Of a stretch of 9,825 nucleotides of DNA, positions 1 through 7,301 are shown one piece after another. Origin of the DNA: UBA6183 sp034676125 (GTDB lineage: Bacteria; Bacteroidota; Bacteroidia; UKL13-3). The notes under the pieces were generated by a model. It was not told the DNA's origin, did no database searches, and saw only the letters and a program-made list of their open reading frames with translations. The translations under genes were made by a program, and so were the position numbers. The stretch spans positions 1 to 9,825 of the forward strand of contig JAUCCO010000129.1 in assembly GCA_034676125.1 (NCBI GenBank), read 5' to 3'. The number at the start of each line of letters is the position of its first letter. The stretch's first letter is position 1.

Positions 1-1
1 T

Positions 2-61
2 CTGTTTATTAAATATTATGCTGCAATTTTCGGTAAATTAATGCGAAAGCGCAAGTGTTAA
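2..61 (+). CDS. Possible 3' end of a convergent gene (partial)
   Basis: One plus-strand frame is open from the window edge to a TAA at 59-61. It encodes 19 residues ending in a basic tail (GKLMRKRKC). If real, it is the C-terminus of a gene that converges on the RemB-like gene and overlaps its stop codon by about three bases. The basic tail is common at the end of cytoplasmic or membrane proteins, but 19 codons are too few to recognise a family. The other two plus-strand frames close earlier, at 12 and 41. The stretch could simply be non-coding sequence between genes. I see no terminator here apart from a 4-bp hairpin (TGCG/CGCA, 42-53) without a T-tract. Confidence 0.25.
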   Translation: MFIKYYAAIFGKLMRKRKC

Positions 62-1731
62 AAATCCCACCTTCGTTCAGCAATATTCCATCTTATACCT
101 GCTCCGTAGTAAATTGTTTCGTTTCTAAATATCGCCAACTCGCTAGTGGCTTTGCGGTAAGTTATCTGAAATTCGATAAATAAATTATGTCTAATCATAA
201 CATTAGCCACAAAATCGGCAGTTAATACACCTGTTTTAATACCTTGTGATATGTAGTGTCCATGGGTATTATTAGGGTACAAGTCCTGGTAACTTTTTGC
301 AATATCTTTTCCAAAATTAGTTCCATTGGTATCGTTTCCGTATAACGCATACATTGCAAATGCTTTTAAATTTACCCTATTAAATGGTTGATACCTAACA
401 ATGCCAATGTACTCGTAAAAGTTTGCCCCAAGCGGATGTGCCATGTTTTGGTTATAATTTACATAAGCATTTAATCGGTCGAAAGAGGTATACATATATG
501 GTCGAGCAATATTACACTCTAATTGTAAATCTAAGTTTTTAACAGATGCCACATCAATATATTTTAACCCAGATTGCACAGACCATTTATTACCATACCA
601 ACCTGTGTTATGCAACATTTCTTGTATTTTAAATTCGCTTATTACAACTTGTCCGTATAGCTGAAAATGACGCAAGAAGTTCCACTTGTAATCCATTCCT
701 AAAATAGCTTTGTCGGGGCTATTAAGTCCGTTTTCTACTGGCTTATAAAATATAATTGGGTTGAGGTATTGTAAATCGTAACCCGGACTTGCATAGCCAG
801 TATCGCGCTGAAAAGCTATGGTTTGAAATAAACCTAGGTTAAAGTTTTTTCCTATGTTAATATTGGCTTGCGTTGTTGCATAATAGTGTCGTTTAGGTTT
901 GTTTCGTGCAGATGGACTCACATAATCTAAAATCTCACCCAAAATATTGGTGTAGTTTATTTTCCAAACCCTAGTGTTTACTCTTAAAAAAAGATTATCG
1001 CGGCTAAAATCACTCACATAAAAACTTCGGTATCCATTACCTAAAAAGTTTTTTCCTTGTCCAAATTGAATGTCGAAATATTTATTGGGTTGATAAACAA
1101 TATAACCCGATGCAGTAGGGTAGTTGTATATTTTACCATCATCACTCTTCAAAAAAGTTCCTCCAGGTATAACTTTTTCTCGGTTGTAAAACTCCCTTGT
1201 CCAACTGTTAAATTTTATAATCTCATCATTAAATAACGTATAAAATCCAATTTTTTTGCCAATTGAACCACGCATTTCAAAACCCCTGTTATTTATTAAT
1301 GTACCACCAGATAGCCTATCATTACCTTGTTGTAATAGCGTTACAGGGTTAACTACCAACTTAAAATCATCATCTAAAACACTGTAAAATGCAGCTTTTC
1401 GTTTGTAAATTCCAAATTTGCTCCACTTACTAATTGTTGATTGCGAATTAGAAAACTCGAAGTTGTCGTTTTGTAAATAATCTAAGTTAAAATAATCTTG
1501 CTTACTAAGTTTTACTCCTTTTACATCAAAACTATCAACATAAGTAGCAATCCTATCTCGTTGGTATGATTTAGTGCCCGTTGAAAATTCTTGTGGAGTG
1601 GCTAATCTTCCTGATTTAATTTCAAACCTATCTAGTTGGTAAACACCATAAGAACCTAATGGTAAATAAGTGCCTTGGCCAAACAAAACAGTCGTTGTTA
1701 AAAGTAATACCGTTAATATCCTAAAACGCAT
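58..1731 (-). CDS. remB: RemB-like outer-membrane beta-barrel protein
   Basis: 557 residues, probably an outer-membrane protein. Residues 1-18 form a signal peptide (basic MRFR, a hydrophobic stretch, then a likely cut near FGQG). The rest is rich in alternating aromatic and polar strands, and the chain ends in Phe, as expected of a barrel inserted by the BAM machinery. The most recognisable stretch is about 205-265: a YPxAxGYIxYxP segment, then FGQGKNFLGNGYRS (223-236), then a VNTRVWKINY strand. This pattern is what I associate with RemB, a protein linked to gliding motility in Flavobacterium, and more distantly with Wzi-type capsule-associated barrels. The exact biochemical role of RemB is not established. 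The gene is monocistronic as far as the window shows, and diverges from ligA. The start is the only ATG placed correctly before the signal peptide, 5 bases after a -7-like box. The barrel call is firm; the RemB assignment is from remembered family pattern. Confidence 0.65.
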   Translation of the reverse strand: MRFRILTVLLLTTTVLFGQGTYLPLGSYGVYQLDRFEIKSGRLATPQEFSTGTKSYQRDRIATYVDSFDVKGVKLSKQDYFNLDYLQNDNFEFSNSQSTISKWSKFGIYKRKAAFYSVLDDDFKLVVNPVTLLQQGNDRLSGGTLINNRGFEMRGSIGKKIGFYTLFNDEIIKFNSWTREFYNREKVIPGGTFLKSDDGKIYNYPTASGYIVYQPNKYFDIQFGQGKNFLGNGYRSFYVSDFSRDNLFLRVNTRVWKINYTNILGEILDYVSPSARNKPKRHYYATTQANINIGKNFNLGLFQTIAFQRDTGYASPGYDLQYLNPIIFYKPVENGLNSPDKAILGMDYKWNFLRHFQLYGQVVISEFKIQEMLHNTGWYGNKWSVQSGLKYIDVASVKNLDLQLECNIARPYMYTSFDRLNAYVNYNQNMAHPLGANFYEYIGIVRYQPFNRVNLKAFAMYALYGNDTNGTNFGKDIAKSYQDLYPNNTHGHYISQGIKTGVLTADFVANVMIRHNLFIEFQITYRKATSELAIFRNETIYYGAGIRWNIAERRWDF

Positions 1732-1736
1732 AGCTA

Positions 1737-1744
1737 CAAATATG
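1737..1744 (-). promoter_or_regulatory. Probable -7 box of the RemB-like gene
   Basis: On the minus strand this reads CATATTTG, which fits the Bacteroidota -7 consensus TAnnTTTG in five of its six fixed positions. It ends 5 bases before the ATG at 1731, so transcription would begin within a few bases of the start codon. I see no TTG at the expected 19-base spacing upstream, so support rests on the -7 box alone. Confidence 0.35.
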
Positions 1745-1804
1745 CATTTTTTATTTTATTGATTAGTGAATAACAATTGAACTAATTTATTTTAATTAGC
1801 AGCA

Positions 1805-3886
1805 ATGAACGAATTGGAAGCAAAAATTAGAATTGATGAATTAACTACCGAGTTAAATAACCACAATTACAATTATTATGTACTGTCGAAACCTACTATA
1901 TCCGACCTTGATTTTGATTTAATGCTAAAGGAATTGGAAGCATTAGAACTACAGTTTCCAAGTTTGGCATCTGCTAATTCGCCTACACAAAAAGTTGGAG
2001 GTTCGATAACCAAAAATTTTACCCAAGTAAAACATAAATACCCCATGCTAAGTTTGGGTAATACCTATAACGAAGGCGAATTAAAAGAGTTTGATGAACG
2101 TGTACGAAAGGCCATTGGTGATGATTTTGATTATGTAGTGGAGCTTAAATTTGATGGGTTAGCCATTAGTATTACGTACCAAAATGGTAAACTAATAAGA
2201 GCGGTAACTCGTGGTGATGGCACAATGGGCGATGATGTAACTGCAAATGTAAAAACCATTAAAAGTATACCGATTGAATTGCCTGAGGGCGATTATCCAG
2301 AAAGTTTTGATATACGTGGTGAGATTTTTATGCACCGTAAAACTTTCGAGAAATTAAATAATCAATTCCGTATTGAGCTTGAAGCCAAAGGATATGATGA
2401 TGATGAAATTAAAGAAAGGTTGTATAAAAACCCACGTAATTTTGCTTCGGGTACTTTAAAAATGCAAGACAGTGCAGAGGTGGCCAAGCGCCCTTTAGAT
2501 TGTTTTTTGTATTTTATAAATGCAGATAATCTGGTTGCAGAAACACATTTTGAGAGTTTAAAAAAGGCCCAACAATGGGGCTTTCAGGTAAGCGATCATT
2601 TTAAGTTGTGCAAAAACATAAATGAGGTAATGGATTTTATACATTACTACGATACACAACGCGAACATTTAAGTTACGAAATTGATGGTGTAGTAATAAA
2701 AGTAAACAACTATGCACAACAACGCGATTTAGGTTTTACCGCTAAAAATCCTCGTTGGGCAATCTCCTATAAATACAAAGCACAAAGTGCATTAACACAA
2801 CTTTTAAAAGTAACTTATCAGGTTGGCCGAACGGGTGCAATTACGCCAGTAGCAAACTTAAAACCAGTGCAATTAGCTGGCACTACAGTTAAGCGTGCAA
2901 GCTTATATAATGCTGATGAAATTGAACGTTTGGATTTACACGAAAACGATTGGGTTTTTGTAGAAAAAGGTGGCGAAATTATTCCTAAAGTAATATCGGT
3001 TGATACCACAAAAAGAGGATTGTTTTCAACCAAAATTATCTATACAGAGGTTTGCCCAGAGTGCGGTACAGCATTAATTAGAAAAGAGGGTGAAGTGGTG
3101 CATTATTGCCCAAATGAGTTGGGTTGTGCACCTCAATTAATTGGAAAAATAGAACATTTTATTGGCCGTAAAGCCATGAATATTGATAGTTTGGGTACTG
3201 AAACAGTAATTGGATTATTTCAAAAAGGCATGATTAAAACGTATGCTGATTTATACGATTTAAAATCGGAGGAAATACTTGGACTTGAGTTTGAAACTTA
3301 CAACGAAAAGAAGGATCAATGGAGTAAGCGCACCTTACAAGAAAAATCGGTTGAGAATATTTTACAAGGTATCACAGCATCAAAACAAATTCCTTTCGAA
3401 AGGGTACTTTTTGGACTAGGCATTAGAATGGTAGGAGAAACAGTTGCAAAAAAACTTACACGTCATTTTCTTACCATCGAAAAACTTGCTGCTGCCACTA
3501 AAGAAGAAATTGAAAGCATATACGAAATAGGTGAAAAAATTGCTGAACAAGTTGTTCGGTTTTTTAGTGATGATGATAATTTAGCAACTATAGAAAAGTT
3601 AAAAAATGCTGGATTAAAACTACACATTGAAGACCAAGAAGGAGTGGAGCGAACTACTTTGCTTGAAGGTAAAACATTTGTGGTTTCGGGTACATTTACC
3701 ATTAGTAGGGATGAGTTAAAACATTTAATTGAAGTTAATGGTGGACGCAATGTAGGTAGCATTAGTAAAAGCTTAAACTATTTAGTAGCAGGAGATAAAA
3801 TGGGGCCAGAAAAATTAAAGAAAGCAACCTCGTTTAACATCCCAATTATTAGCCAAGAGGAATTTATGGCAATGATTAATAAATAG
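1805..3886 (+). CDS. ligA: NAD-dependent DNA ligase LigA
   Basis: 693 residues, close to the usual length of bacterial LigA (E. coli 671). It seals nicks in DNA using NAD+, joining Okazaki fragments and finishing repair. All domains are present in order. Domain Ia (about 1-60) carries the NMN-binding stretch, with Phe37-Asp38 where E. coli has Tyr-Asp. The adenylation domain has the KxDG nucleophile Lys115 (KFDG, 115-118). The OB fold is around 320-400. A four-cysteine zinc finger uses C417, C420, C435 and C441. A helix-hairpin-helix region follows (about 445-600), then a C-terminal BRCT domain (about 617-693, with LEGKTFVVSGTF at its start). Nothing is missing, so the enzyme should be active. 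The ATG at 1805 gives the standard N-terminus. No strong ribosome binding site is visible, as is normal for this phylum. The gene diverges from the RemB-like gene across 73 bases, and the DUF6913 gene follows. Confidence 0.98.
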   Translation: MNELEAKIRIDELTTELNNHNYNYYVLSKPTISDLDFDLMLKELEALELQFPSLASANSPTQKVGGSITKNFTQVKHKYPMLSLGNTYNEGELKEFDERVRKAIGDDFDYVVELKFDGLAISITYQNGKLIRAVTRGDGTMGDDVTANVKTIKSIPIELPEGDYPESFDIRGEIFMHRKTFEKLNNQFRIELEAKGYDDDEIKERLYKNPRNFASGTLKMQDSAEVAKRPLDCFLYFINADNLVAETHFESLKKAQQWGFQVSDHFKLCKNINEVMDFIHYYDTQREHLSYEIDGVVIKVNNYAQQRDLGFTAKNPRWAISYKYKAQSALTQLLKVTYQVGRTGAITPVANLKPVQLAGTTVKRASLYNADEIERLDLHENDWVFVEKGGEIIPKVISVDTTKRGLFSTKIIYTEVCPECGTALIRKEGEVVHYCPNELGCAPQLIGKIEHFIGRKAMNIDSLGTETVIGLFQKGMIKTYADLYDLKSEEILGLEFETYNEKKDQWSKRTLQEKSVENILQGITASKQIPFERVLFGLGIRMVGETVAKKLTRHFLTIEKLAAATKEEIESIYEIGEKIAEQVVRFFSDDDNLATIEKLKNAGLKLHIEDQEGVERTTLLEGKTFVVSGTFTISRDELKHLIEVNGGRNVGSISKSLNYLVAGDKMGPEKLKKATSFNIPIISQEEFMAMINK

Positions 3887-3943
3887 CTTAAGTCACATTT
3901 TAATTAAATATTAAACCATTTACATAATAATCACACAAATTAA

Positions 3944-3973
3944 TTGTTTAACCGAGTTAAGATTTTAGCTTTG
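3944..3973 (+). promoter_or_regulatory. Strong Bacteroidota-type promoter of the DUF6913 gene
   Basis: TTG at 3944-3946 (-33 element), a spacer of exactly 19 bases, and TAGCTTTG at 3966-3973 (-7 element) match the Bacteroidota sigma-factor consensus TTG-N19-TAnnTTTG at every fixed position. The transcript would start about 4-6 bases after the box, leaving only a few bases before the ATG at 3983. The same TTG could be misread as an alternative start codon for the gene downstream. Confidence 0.75.
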
Positions 3974-3982
3974 TTCAGCAAA

Positions 3983-4525
3983 ATGAAAATAATTGAAGAC
4001 ATTAAAAACTTTTTAGGTAAAATTCAATTGCTTAAAGAAGTTAAACATAAAAAAGGTAAACATACATTAGTTGCCTTTAGTCAAGTTAATCGCATTGGTA
4101 TTGTATATAACGCTGTAACAAAAGAAAACGAACAATTGGTGGCTAAATATGCCAGCGATTTAAGGGCAGAAGGAAAGAAAGTTTTTATGTTAGGTTATGT
4201 TGATGCAAAACAACTTCCTGCAAGTAAAAAGTTCTTATTAAACTCTGAGTTTTTTTGGCGCGAAAAATTAAATGCTGTAAACCTTCCTATAAAAGGTGAT
4301 ATAGGAGCTTTTTTACAAGAAGAGTTTGATTTGTTATTAAACTTATACCAAGAACCATTATTGCCCATGCAAGCAATTTCGGCATTTAGTAAAGCTAAAT
4401 ATCGCGTTGGTTCTAATATTACCGATAACATAAATTACAATGACGGTATGATTGATACTGGAAATAAAACCGACTTACATTTTTTAATAGAACAAATAGA
4501 TTTTTATTTGCGCAACATTAAATAA
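3983..4525 (+). CDS. DUF6913 family protein, function unknown
   Basis: 180 residues from the ATG at 3983. I recognise the pattern of DUF6913, a family found in Bacteroidota with no assigned function. Visible features are a basic N-terminal region (KEVKHKKGKH, about 20-30), a Rossmann-like alternation of strands and helices, and the segment FDLLLNLY followed by AISAFSKAKYRVG towards the C-terminus, which is the most family-like part. There is no signal peptide or membrane segment, so it is probably cytoplasmic. The frame stays open upstream to a TTG at 3944, but that TTG is the -33 element of a consensus promoter and lies upstream of the likely transcript start, so ATG 3983 is preferred. The gene sits between ligA (97 bases upstream) and dapA (76 bases downstream). 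It may be co-transcribed with dapA. Context does not reveal its job. Confidence 0.8.
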   Translation: MKIIEDIKNFLGKIQLLKEVKHKKGKHTLVAFSQVNRIGIVYNAVTKENEQLVAKYASDLRAEGKKVFMLGYVDAKQLPASKKFLLNSEFFWREKLNAVNLPIKGDIGAFLQEEFDLLLNLYQEPLLPMQAISAFSKAKYRVGSNITDNINYNDGMIDTGNKTDLHFLIEQIDFYLRNIK

Positions 4526-4550
4526 GTTTAGTTTAGTTTAGTTTAGTTTT
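4526..4550 (+). repeat. Perfect pentanucleotide tandem repeat, (GTTTA)4 plus GTTTT
   Basis: Four perfect GTTTA units (4526-4545) followed by GTTTT (4546-4550). The array begins immediately after the DUF6913 stop codon, and the last A of that TAA extends the repeat phase. It occupies the first third of the spacer before dapA. Each unit junction creates TAGTTTAG (at 4529, 4534 and 4539), one mismatch from the -7 consensus TAnnTTTG, and a TTTG at 4507-4510 lies 18 bases before the first copy. Short perfect repeats are prone to slippage, so copy number may vary. The repeat is certain; a role in dapA expression is only a possibility. Confidence 0.95.
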
Positions 4551-4601
4551 TGATTGAATGAAGTAATAAAAACAACAAAATTATAATAACATAAATAACA
4601 G

Positions 4602-5468
4602 ATGAAAGGCACAGGCGTAGCATTAGTAACTCCATTTAATACAGATTTTAGCATTGATTTTGATGCGTTGGCTAAATTGGTAGAACATTGTATTAATGGT
4701 GGTTTAGAGTACTTGGTAGTATTGGGCACAACAGGCGAGGGGCCAACTTTAAATAAGGACGAAAAAAAGCAAATATTTAAGTTTGTAGCAGATAAAGTTG
4801 CCGGCAGAATTCCTTTAGTGGCTGGAATTGGCGGTGCTGATACACGCGAAGTAATGGAATCATTAAAAGCATTTGATGCGAACGGTTACAGTGCTATTTT
4901 ATCTGTTAGTCCATATTACAATAAACCTAATCAAGAAGGTATTTATTTACATTACATGGAGTTGGTTAAAGTAACACCTTTACCAATTATCATTTATAAT
5001 GTTCCGGGCCGCACAGGTATGGGAATTTCTGCTGCAACAACATTACGTTTAGCAAATGCAAGTACCAAGTTTATAGCTGTTAAAGAAGCATCAGGTAGTC
5101 CCGAAGTGTTTATGGATATTTTAAAAGATAAACCTGCACATTTTTCGGTAATAAGTGGTGATGATAATTTAACTTTACCGTTTATGGCTGTTGGTATGTC
5201 GGGAGTTATTTCTGTAATAGCTCAAGCTTATCCAAAAGATTATAGTGATATGGTTAGACTTGCTTTAGCGGGTAATTTTACCGAGGCAGCTAAGTTGCAT
5301 TTTAAATTATATGATGCAATGAAAACTATATTCGCTGATGGAAATCCAGGTGGTGTAAAAGTGCTTTTAGAAAACCTTGGTATTGGTAAAAATATAGTTA
5401 GATTACCTTTGGCTCCAGTAAATAATCAAGTAAAAGAAAAGTTGCTAGCATTGGCTGCTGCACTTTAA
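4602..5468 (+). CDS. dapA: 4-hydroxy-tetrahydrodipicolinate synthase DapA
   Basis: 288 residues, near the typical 290-300. It condenses pyruvate with aspartate semialdehyde, the first committed step towards diaminopimelate and lysine, in the cytoplasm. It is a full TIM barrel of the class I aldolase type. The Schiff-base lysine is K161 (in FIAVKEASGS). The GTTGE motif at 42-46 supplies the catalytic threonines T43 and T44. YYNKPN (106-111) gives the tyrosine that reaches into the neighbouring subunit's site. YNVPGRTG (132-139) gives Y132 and the substrate-binding R137. All catalytic residues are present, so this is dihydrodipicolinate synthase and not merely a related aldolase such as NanA. 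The ATG at 4602 gives the standard start (MKGTGVALVTPF). The gene follows the DUF6913 gene on the same strand and converges with cmk, 15 bases away. I see no lysine riboswitch upstream. Confidence 0.97.
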   Translation: MKGTGVALVTPFNTDFSIDFDALAKLVEHCINGGLEYLVVLGTTGEGPTLNKDEKKQIFKFVADKVAGRIPLVAGIGGADTREVMESLKAFDANGYSAILSVSPYYNKPNQEGIYLHYMELVKVTPLPIIIYNVPGRTGMGISAATTLRLANASTKFIAVKEASGSPEVFMDILKDKPAHFSVISGDDNLTLPFMAVGMSGVISVIAQAYPKDYSDMVRLALAGNFTEAAKLHFKLYDAMKTIFADGNPGGVKVLLENLGIGKNIVRLPLAPVNNQVKEKLLALAAAL

Positions 5469-5483
5469 TTGTGCAAAAAATTT

Positions 5484-6173
5484 TTAATGGGTTGATGAAC
5501 CAATTCGTTGGTTTATCAACTTCATTACCCAATCAAACTGTTCGGCTCTATTAAGTTTAGAGTTATCTAATACCACTGCATCTTTGGCTTGCATTAAAGG
5601 GCTATCTGCTCTATTTGAGTCGATATGATCACGTTTTTCTAAGTTAGCCAATACTTCTTCAATAGTTGTAGATTGTCCCTTTTGTTGCAACTCATCAAAC
5701 CTACGTTTAGCACGTATCATTGGGTCGGCTGTTACAAATAATTTCAATTCGGCATTAGGAAAAACAACTGTTCCAATATCACGTCCATCCATAACAATGC
5801 CTTTGTTATTGCCCATTGCTTGCTGTTGCTTAACTAAAAATCTGCGCACTTCGCTAATTGCACTCACATCACTCACCACGCTTGCAACCCTTGGGTTTAC
5901 ACGTATTTCATTCTCTATATTTTCGTTGTTTAAATAGGTTTCCTGTTGTTGTGTTTCAGGGTTTATTTTAAACTCGATATTGATATTGGTTAATGCATTT
6001 ACTACTTGTTCGGGATGAAACAAATCAACTTGGTTACGTATAAAAAATAAAGTTACTGCACGATACATTGCGCCAGTATCTACATAACTATATTTAAGTG
6101 CAGCAGCTAATTGTTTTGCTAAGGTGCTTTTTCCGCACGATGAATATCCATCTATGGCAACTGTAATTTTCAT
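5484..6173 (-). CDS. cmk: Cytidylate kinase Cmk
   Basis: 229 residues, the normal size for bacterial (d)CMP kinase, which phosphorylates CMP and dCMP with ATP to feed nucleotide pools. The P-loop is GYSSCGKST (9-17). VDTGAMYRAV (31-40) and DGRDIGTVVFP (129-139) are the CMP-binding motifs, and KRDHIDSNRADSPL (180-193) is the LID region with the expected arginines and aspartates. The protein is soluble and complete. It starts at ATG 6173, 9 bases after the porQ stop, so it is almost certainly translated from the porQ transcript. Its last codons form one strand of the hairpin at 5491-5520, and its stop lies 15 bases from that of dapA. Confidence 0.97.
   Translation of the reverse strand: MKITVAIDGYSSCGKSTLAKQLAAALKYSYVDTGAMYRAVTLFFIRNQVDLFHPEQVVNALTNINIEFKINPETQQQETYLNNENIENEIRVNPRVASVVSDVSAISEVRRFLVKQQQAMGNNKGIVMDGRDIGTVVFPNAELKLFVTADPMIRAKRRFDELQQKGQSTTIEEVLANLEKRDHIDSNRADSPLMQAKDAVVLDNSKLNRAEQFDWVMKLINQRIGSSTH
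5491..5520 (+). terminator. 13-bp hairpin at the dapA/cmk convergence, possible terminator or 3'-end stabiliser
   Basis: GTTGATGAACCAA (5491-5503), loop TTCG (5504-5507), TTGGTTTATCAAC (5508-5520). In plus-strand RNA all 13 positions pair (one G.U); in minus-strand RNA the same position is an A.C mismatch, so the fold favours the dapA transcript. It lies inside the last codons of cmk. No T-tract follows it in the plus direction. In the minus direction a run of six T begins 11 bases after the stem. A small 5-bp stem (TGCAC/GTGCA, 5459-5475) precedes it. The shape and place suggest a shared 3'-end structure, but it is not a textbook intrinsic terminator. Confidence 0.45.
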
Positions 6174-6182
6174 GGTGTAAAA

Positions 6183-7235
6183 TTAATCTTTGGTTTTGTT
6201 TTTTGTAAACTCGTTAATAAAAATCACAAAACTTATTGTGTTTGTAGCATAAGCTGCATGGTATGCAGAACTTCCGTAGGCCACTTGTAATTTTTTTAGT
6301 TTTATGCCTAATCCCCAACCGAAACCAGCCAGTTTACTGCTTGTGCTTAGTTTCATTTCGTACCTGCGTAAGTGGTTATAGCCAAATCCAACATACATAA
6401 ATTTACCTAATAAAATTTCGGTGCTCACGTTTAAGTGTGCAGCTATTTTATCTAGTGCATTTATTTTATCCAATACAATGTTACCTGTTTCTAAATCTCG
6501 GTTTTGGCCAGGACGACTTACATTTTGATAAAGTAATTTACCCGGGCTTTGAAGGTTGTGAGCAACAATTGAAATGCGTAATGGATTATGTAAGAATTTT
6601 TTACTAAAACCAATCATTAAGTTTAGTGGTAGTTGCTCTCTGTTACCTACTCTGTAGGTGGTAATTTGCATACCAGCATTGCTAATTACACCCGATAAAG
6701 AAATAAGGTTTTCAGGATTAAAATAGTTAACGCCCAAATCAACGCCTAAACCCATCGAGTTGTATTTTTCGAGGTTAGAGTTGATAAATTTTAAAGTGCC
6801 ACCAACAGAAATTTTCGCGGTTATTTTTCTAGCATAAGTTAAATGATAGCAATACTCGGCTGCTGTAAAAGCACCTGTTTCTTGCGATTGTTCGTTGGTG
6901 CCAGTAAATGTTCCGTACGATATGTATTGCACACCACCAGAAATGGTATTCATCGAATCTAAACTGTAGGCATAACCTGCATAACCGGCTCCAATATCAT
7001 CAACAAAACGCATGTAATTAAAGGTGGCTTGGTTGTGCATAAGCTTATTAAGTAGTGCGGGGTTTTGTATGGCCAAGTTTACATCAGCTTCGGGTGTAGC
7101 AATGGCGTAACCGCCAAGTGCATTAATGCGGGCATTACTTTGTAAGTTTAAAAAACTATATACTTTGGTGCCTCCAATTTGGGCATTAGCTAGTTGGGCA
7201 CTAAGTATTAATAAAAGGGTAATTACTTTTCGCAT
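6183..7235 (-). CDS. porQ: Type IX secretion system protein PorQ
   Basis: 350 residues from ATG 7235. PorQ belongs to the type IX secretion system of Bacteroidota. In Porphyromonas it is associated with PorU, PorV and PorZ in the complex that attaches secreted cargo to the cell surface. Residues 1-18 form a clear signal peptide (MRK, a Leu-rich core, then LANA before Gln19). The mature N-terminus has the family signature: IGGTKVYSFLNL, then SNARINALGG (20-42). The remainder is a series of beta strands with Gly and aromatic residues, fitting the outer-membrane FadL/PorV-like barrel fold. An in-frame ATG at 7250 would add five residues (MFEIR). I prefer 7235 because the -7 box ends only 2 bases before 7250, and because MRK makes a better signal-peptide start. 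The gene heads a two-gene unit with cmk. The other secretion genes are not in the window. Confidence 0.88.
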   Translation of the reverse strand: MRKVITLLLILSAQLANAQIGGTKVYSFLNLQSNARINALGGYAIATPEADVNLAIQNPALLNKLMHNQATFNYMRFVDDIGAGYAGYAYSLDSMNTISGGVQYISYGTFTGTNEQSQETGAFTAAEYCYHLTYARKITAKISVGGTLKFINSNLEKYNSMGLGVDLGVNYFNPENLISLSGVISNAGMQITTYRVGNREQLPLNLMIGFSKKFLHNPLRISIVAHNLQSPGKLLYQNVSRPGQNRDLETGNIVLDKINALDKIAAHLNVSTEILLGKFMYVGFGYNHLRRYEMKLSTSSKLAGFGWGLGIKLKKLQVAYGSSAYHAAYATNTISFVIFINEFTKNKTKD

Positions 7236-7252
7236 TCTGATTTCAAACATAC

Positions 7253-7260
7253 CAAATTTA
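7253..7260 (-). promoter_or_regulatory. -7 box of the porQ-cmk unit
   Basis: On the minus strand this reads TAAATTTG, a full match to TAnnTTTG. No TTG stands at the ideal 19-base distance upstream. The box ends 2 bases before the ATG at 7250 and 17 bases before the ATG at 7235. Transcription starting a few bases downstream would remove or bisect the first ATG, supporting 7235 as the start of porQ. The terminator of the preceding zinc-peptidase unit lies about 40 bases upstream, so porQ needs its own promoter here. Confidence 0.5.
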
Positions 7261-7301
7261 AACGTAAAAACAGTAGGTGTAGTGTGGTATAAATTTTACA
7301 C

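Noticed and set aside
1760..1791. Candidate ligA promoter, TTG at 1760-1762 and TAATTTAT at 1784-1791
   Set aside because: The spacer is 21 bases instead of 19 and the -7 box ends in TTAT instead of TTTG. In a stretch this AT-rich such a match is expected by chance.
2818..3762. Open frames antisense to ligA (2818-3033 and 3463-3762)
   Set aside because: They are shadows of ligA codon usage, rich in Ser, Pro and Thr with no recognisable motif, promoter or start context. The sense strand is an intact, conserved ligase.
4582..4587. TATAAT upstream of dapA resembling a classical sigma-70 -10 box
   Set aside because: The main sigma factor of Bacteroidota uses TAnnTTTG, and no TTGACA-like element stands 16-18 bases upstream. 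Chance is likely in this AT-rich spacer.
4526..4601. Lysine riboswitch before dapA
   Set aside because: The spacer is only 76 bases, is mostly a simple repeat and A-rich sequence, and lacks the long paired structure of an L-box.
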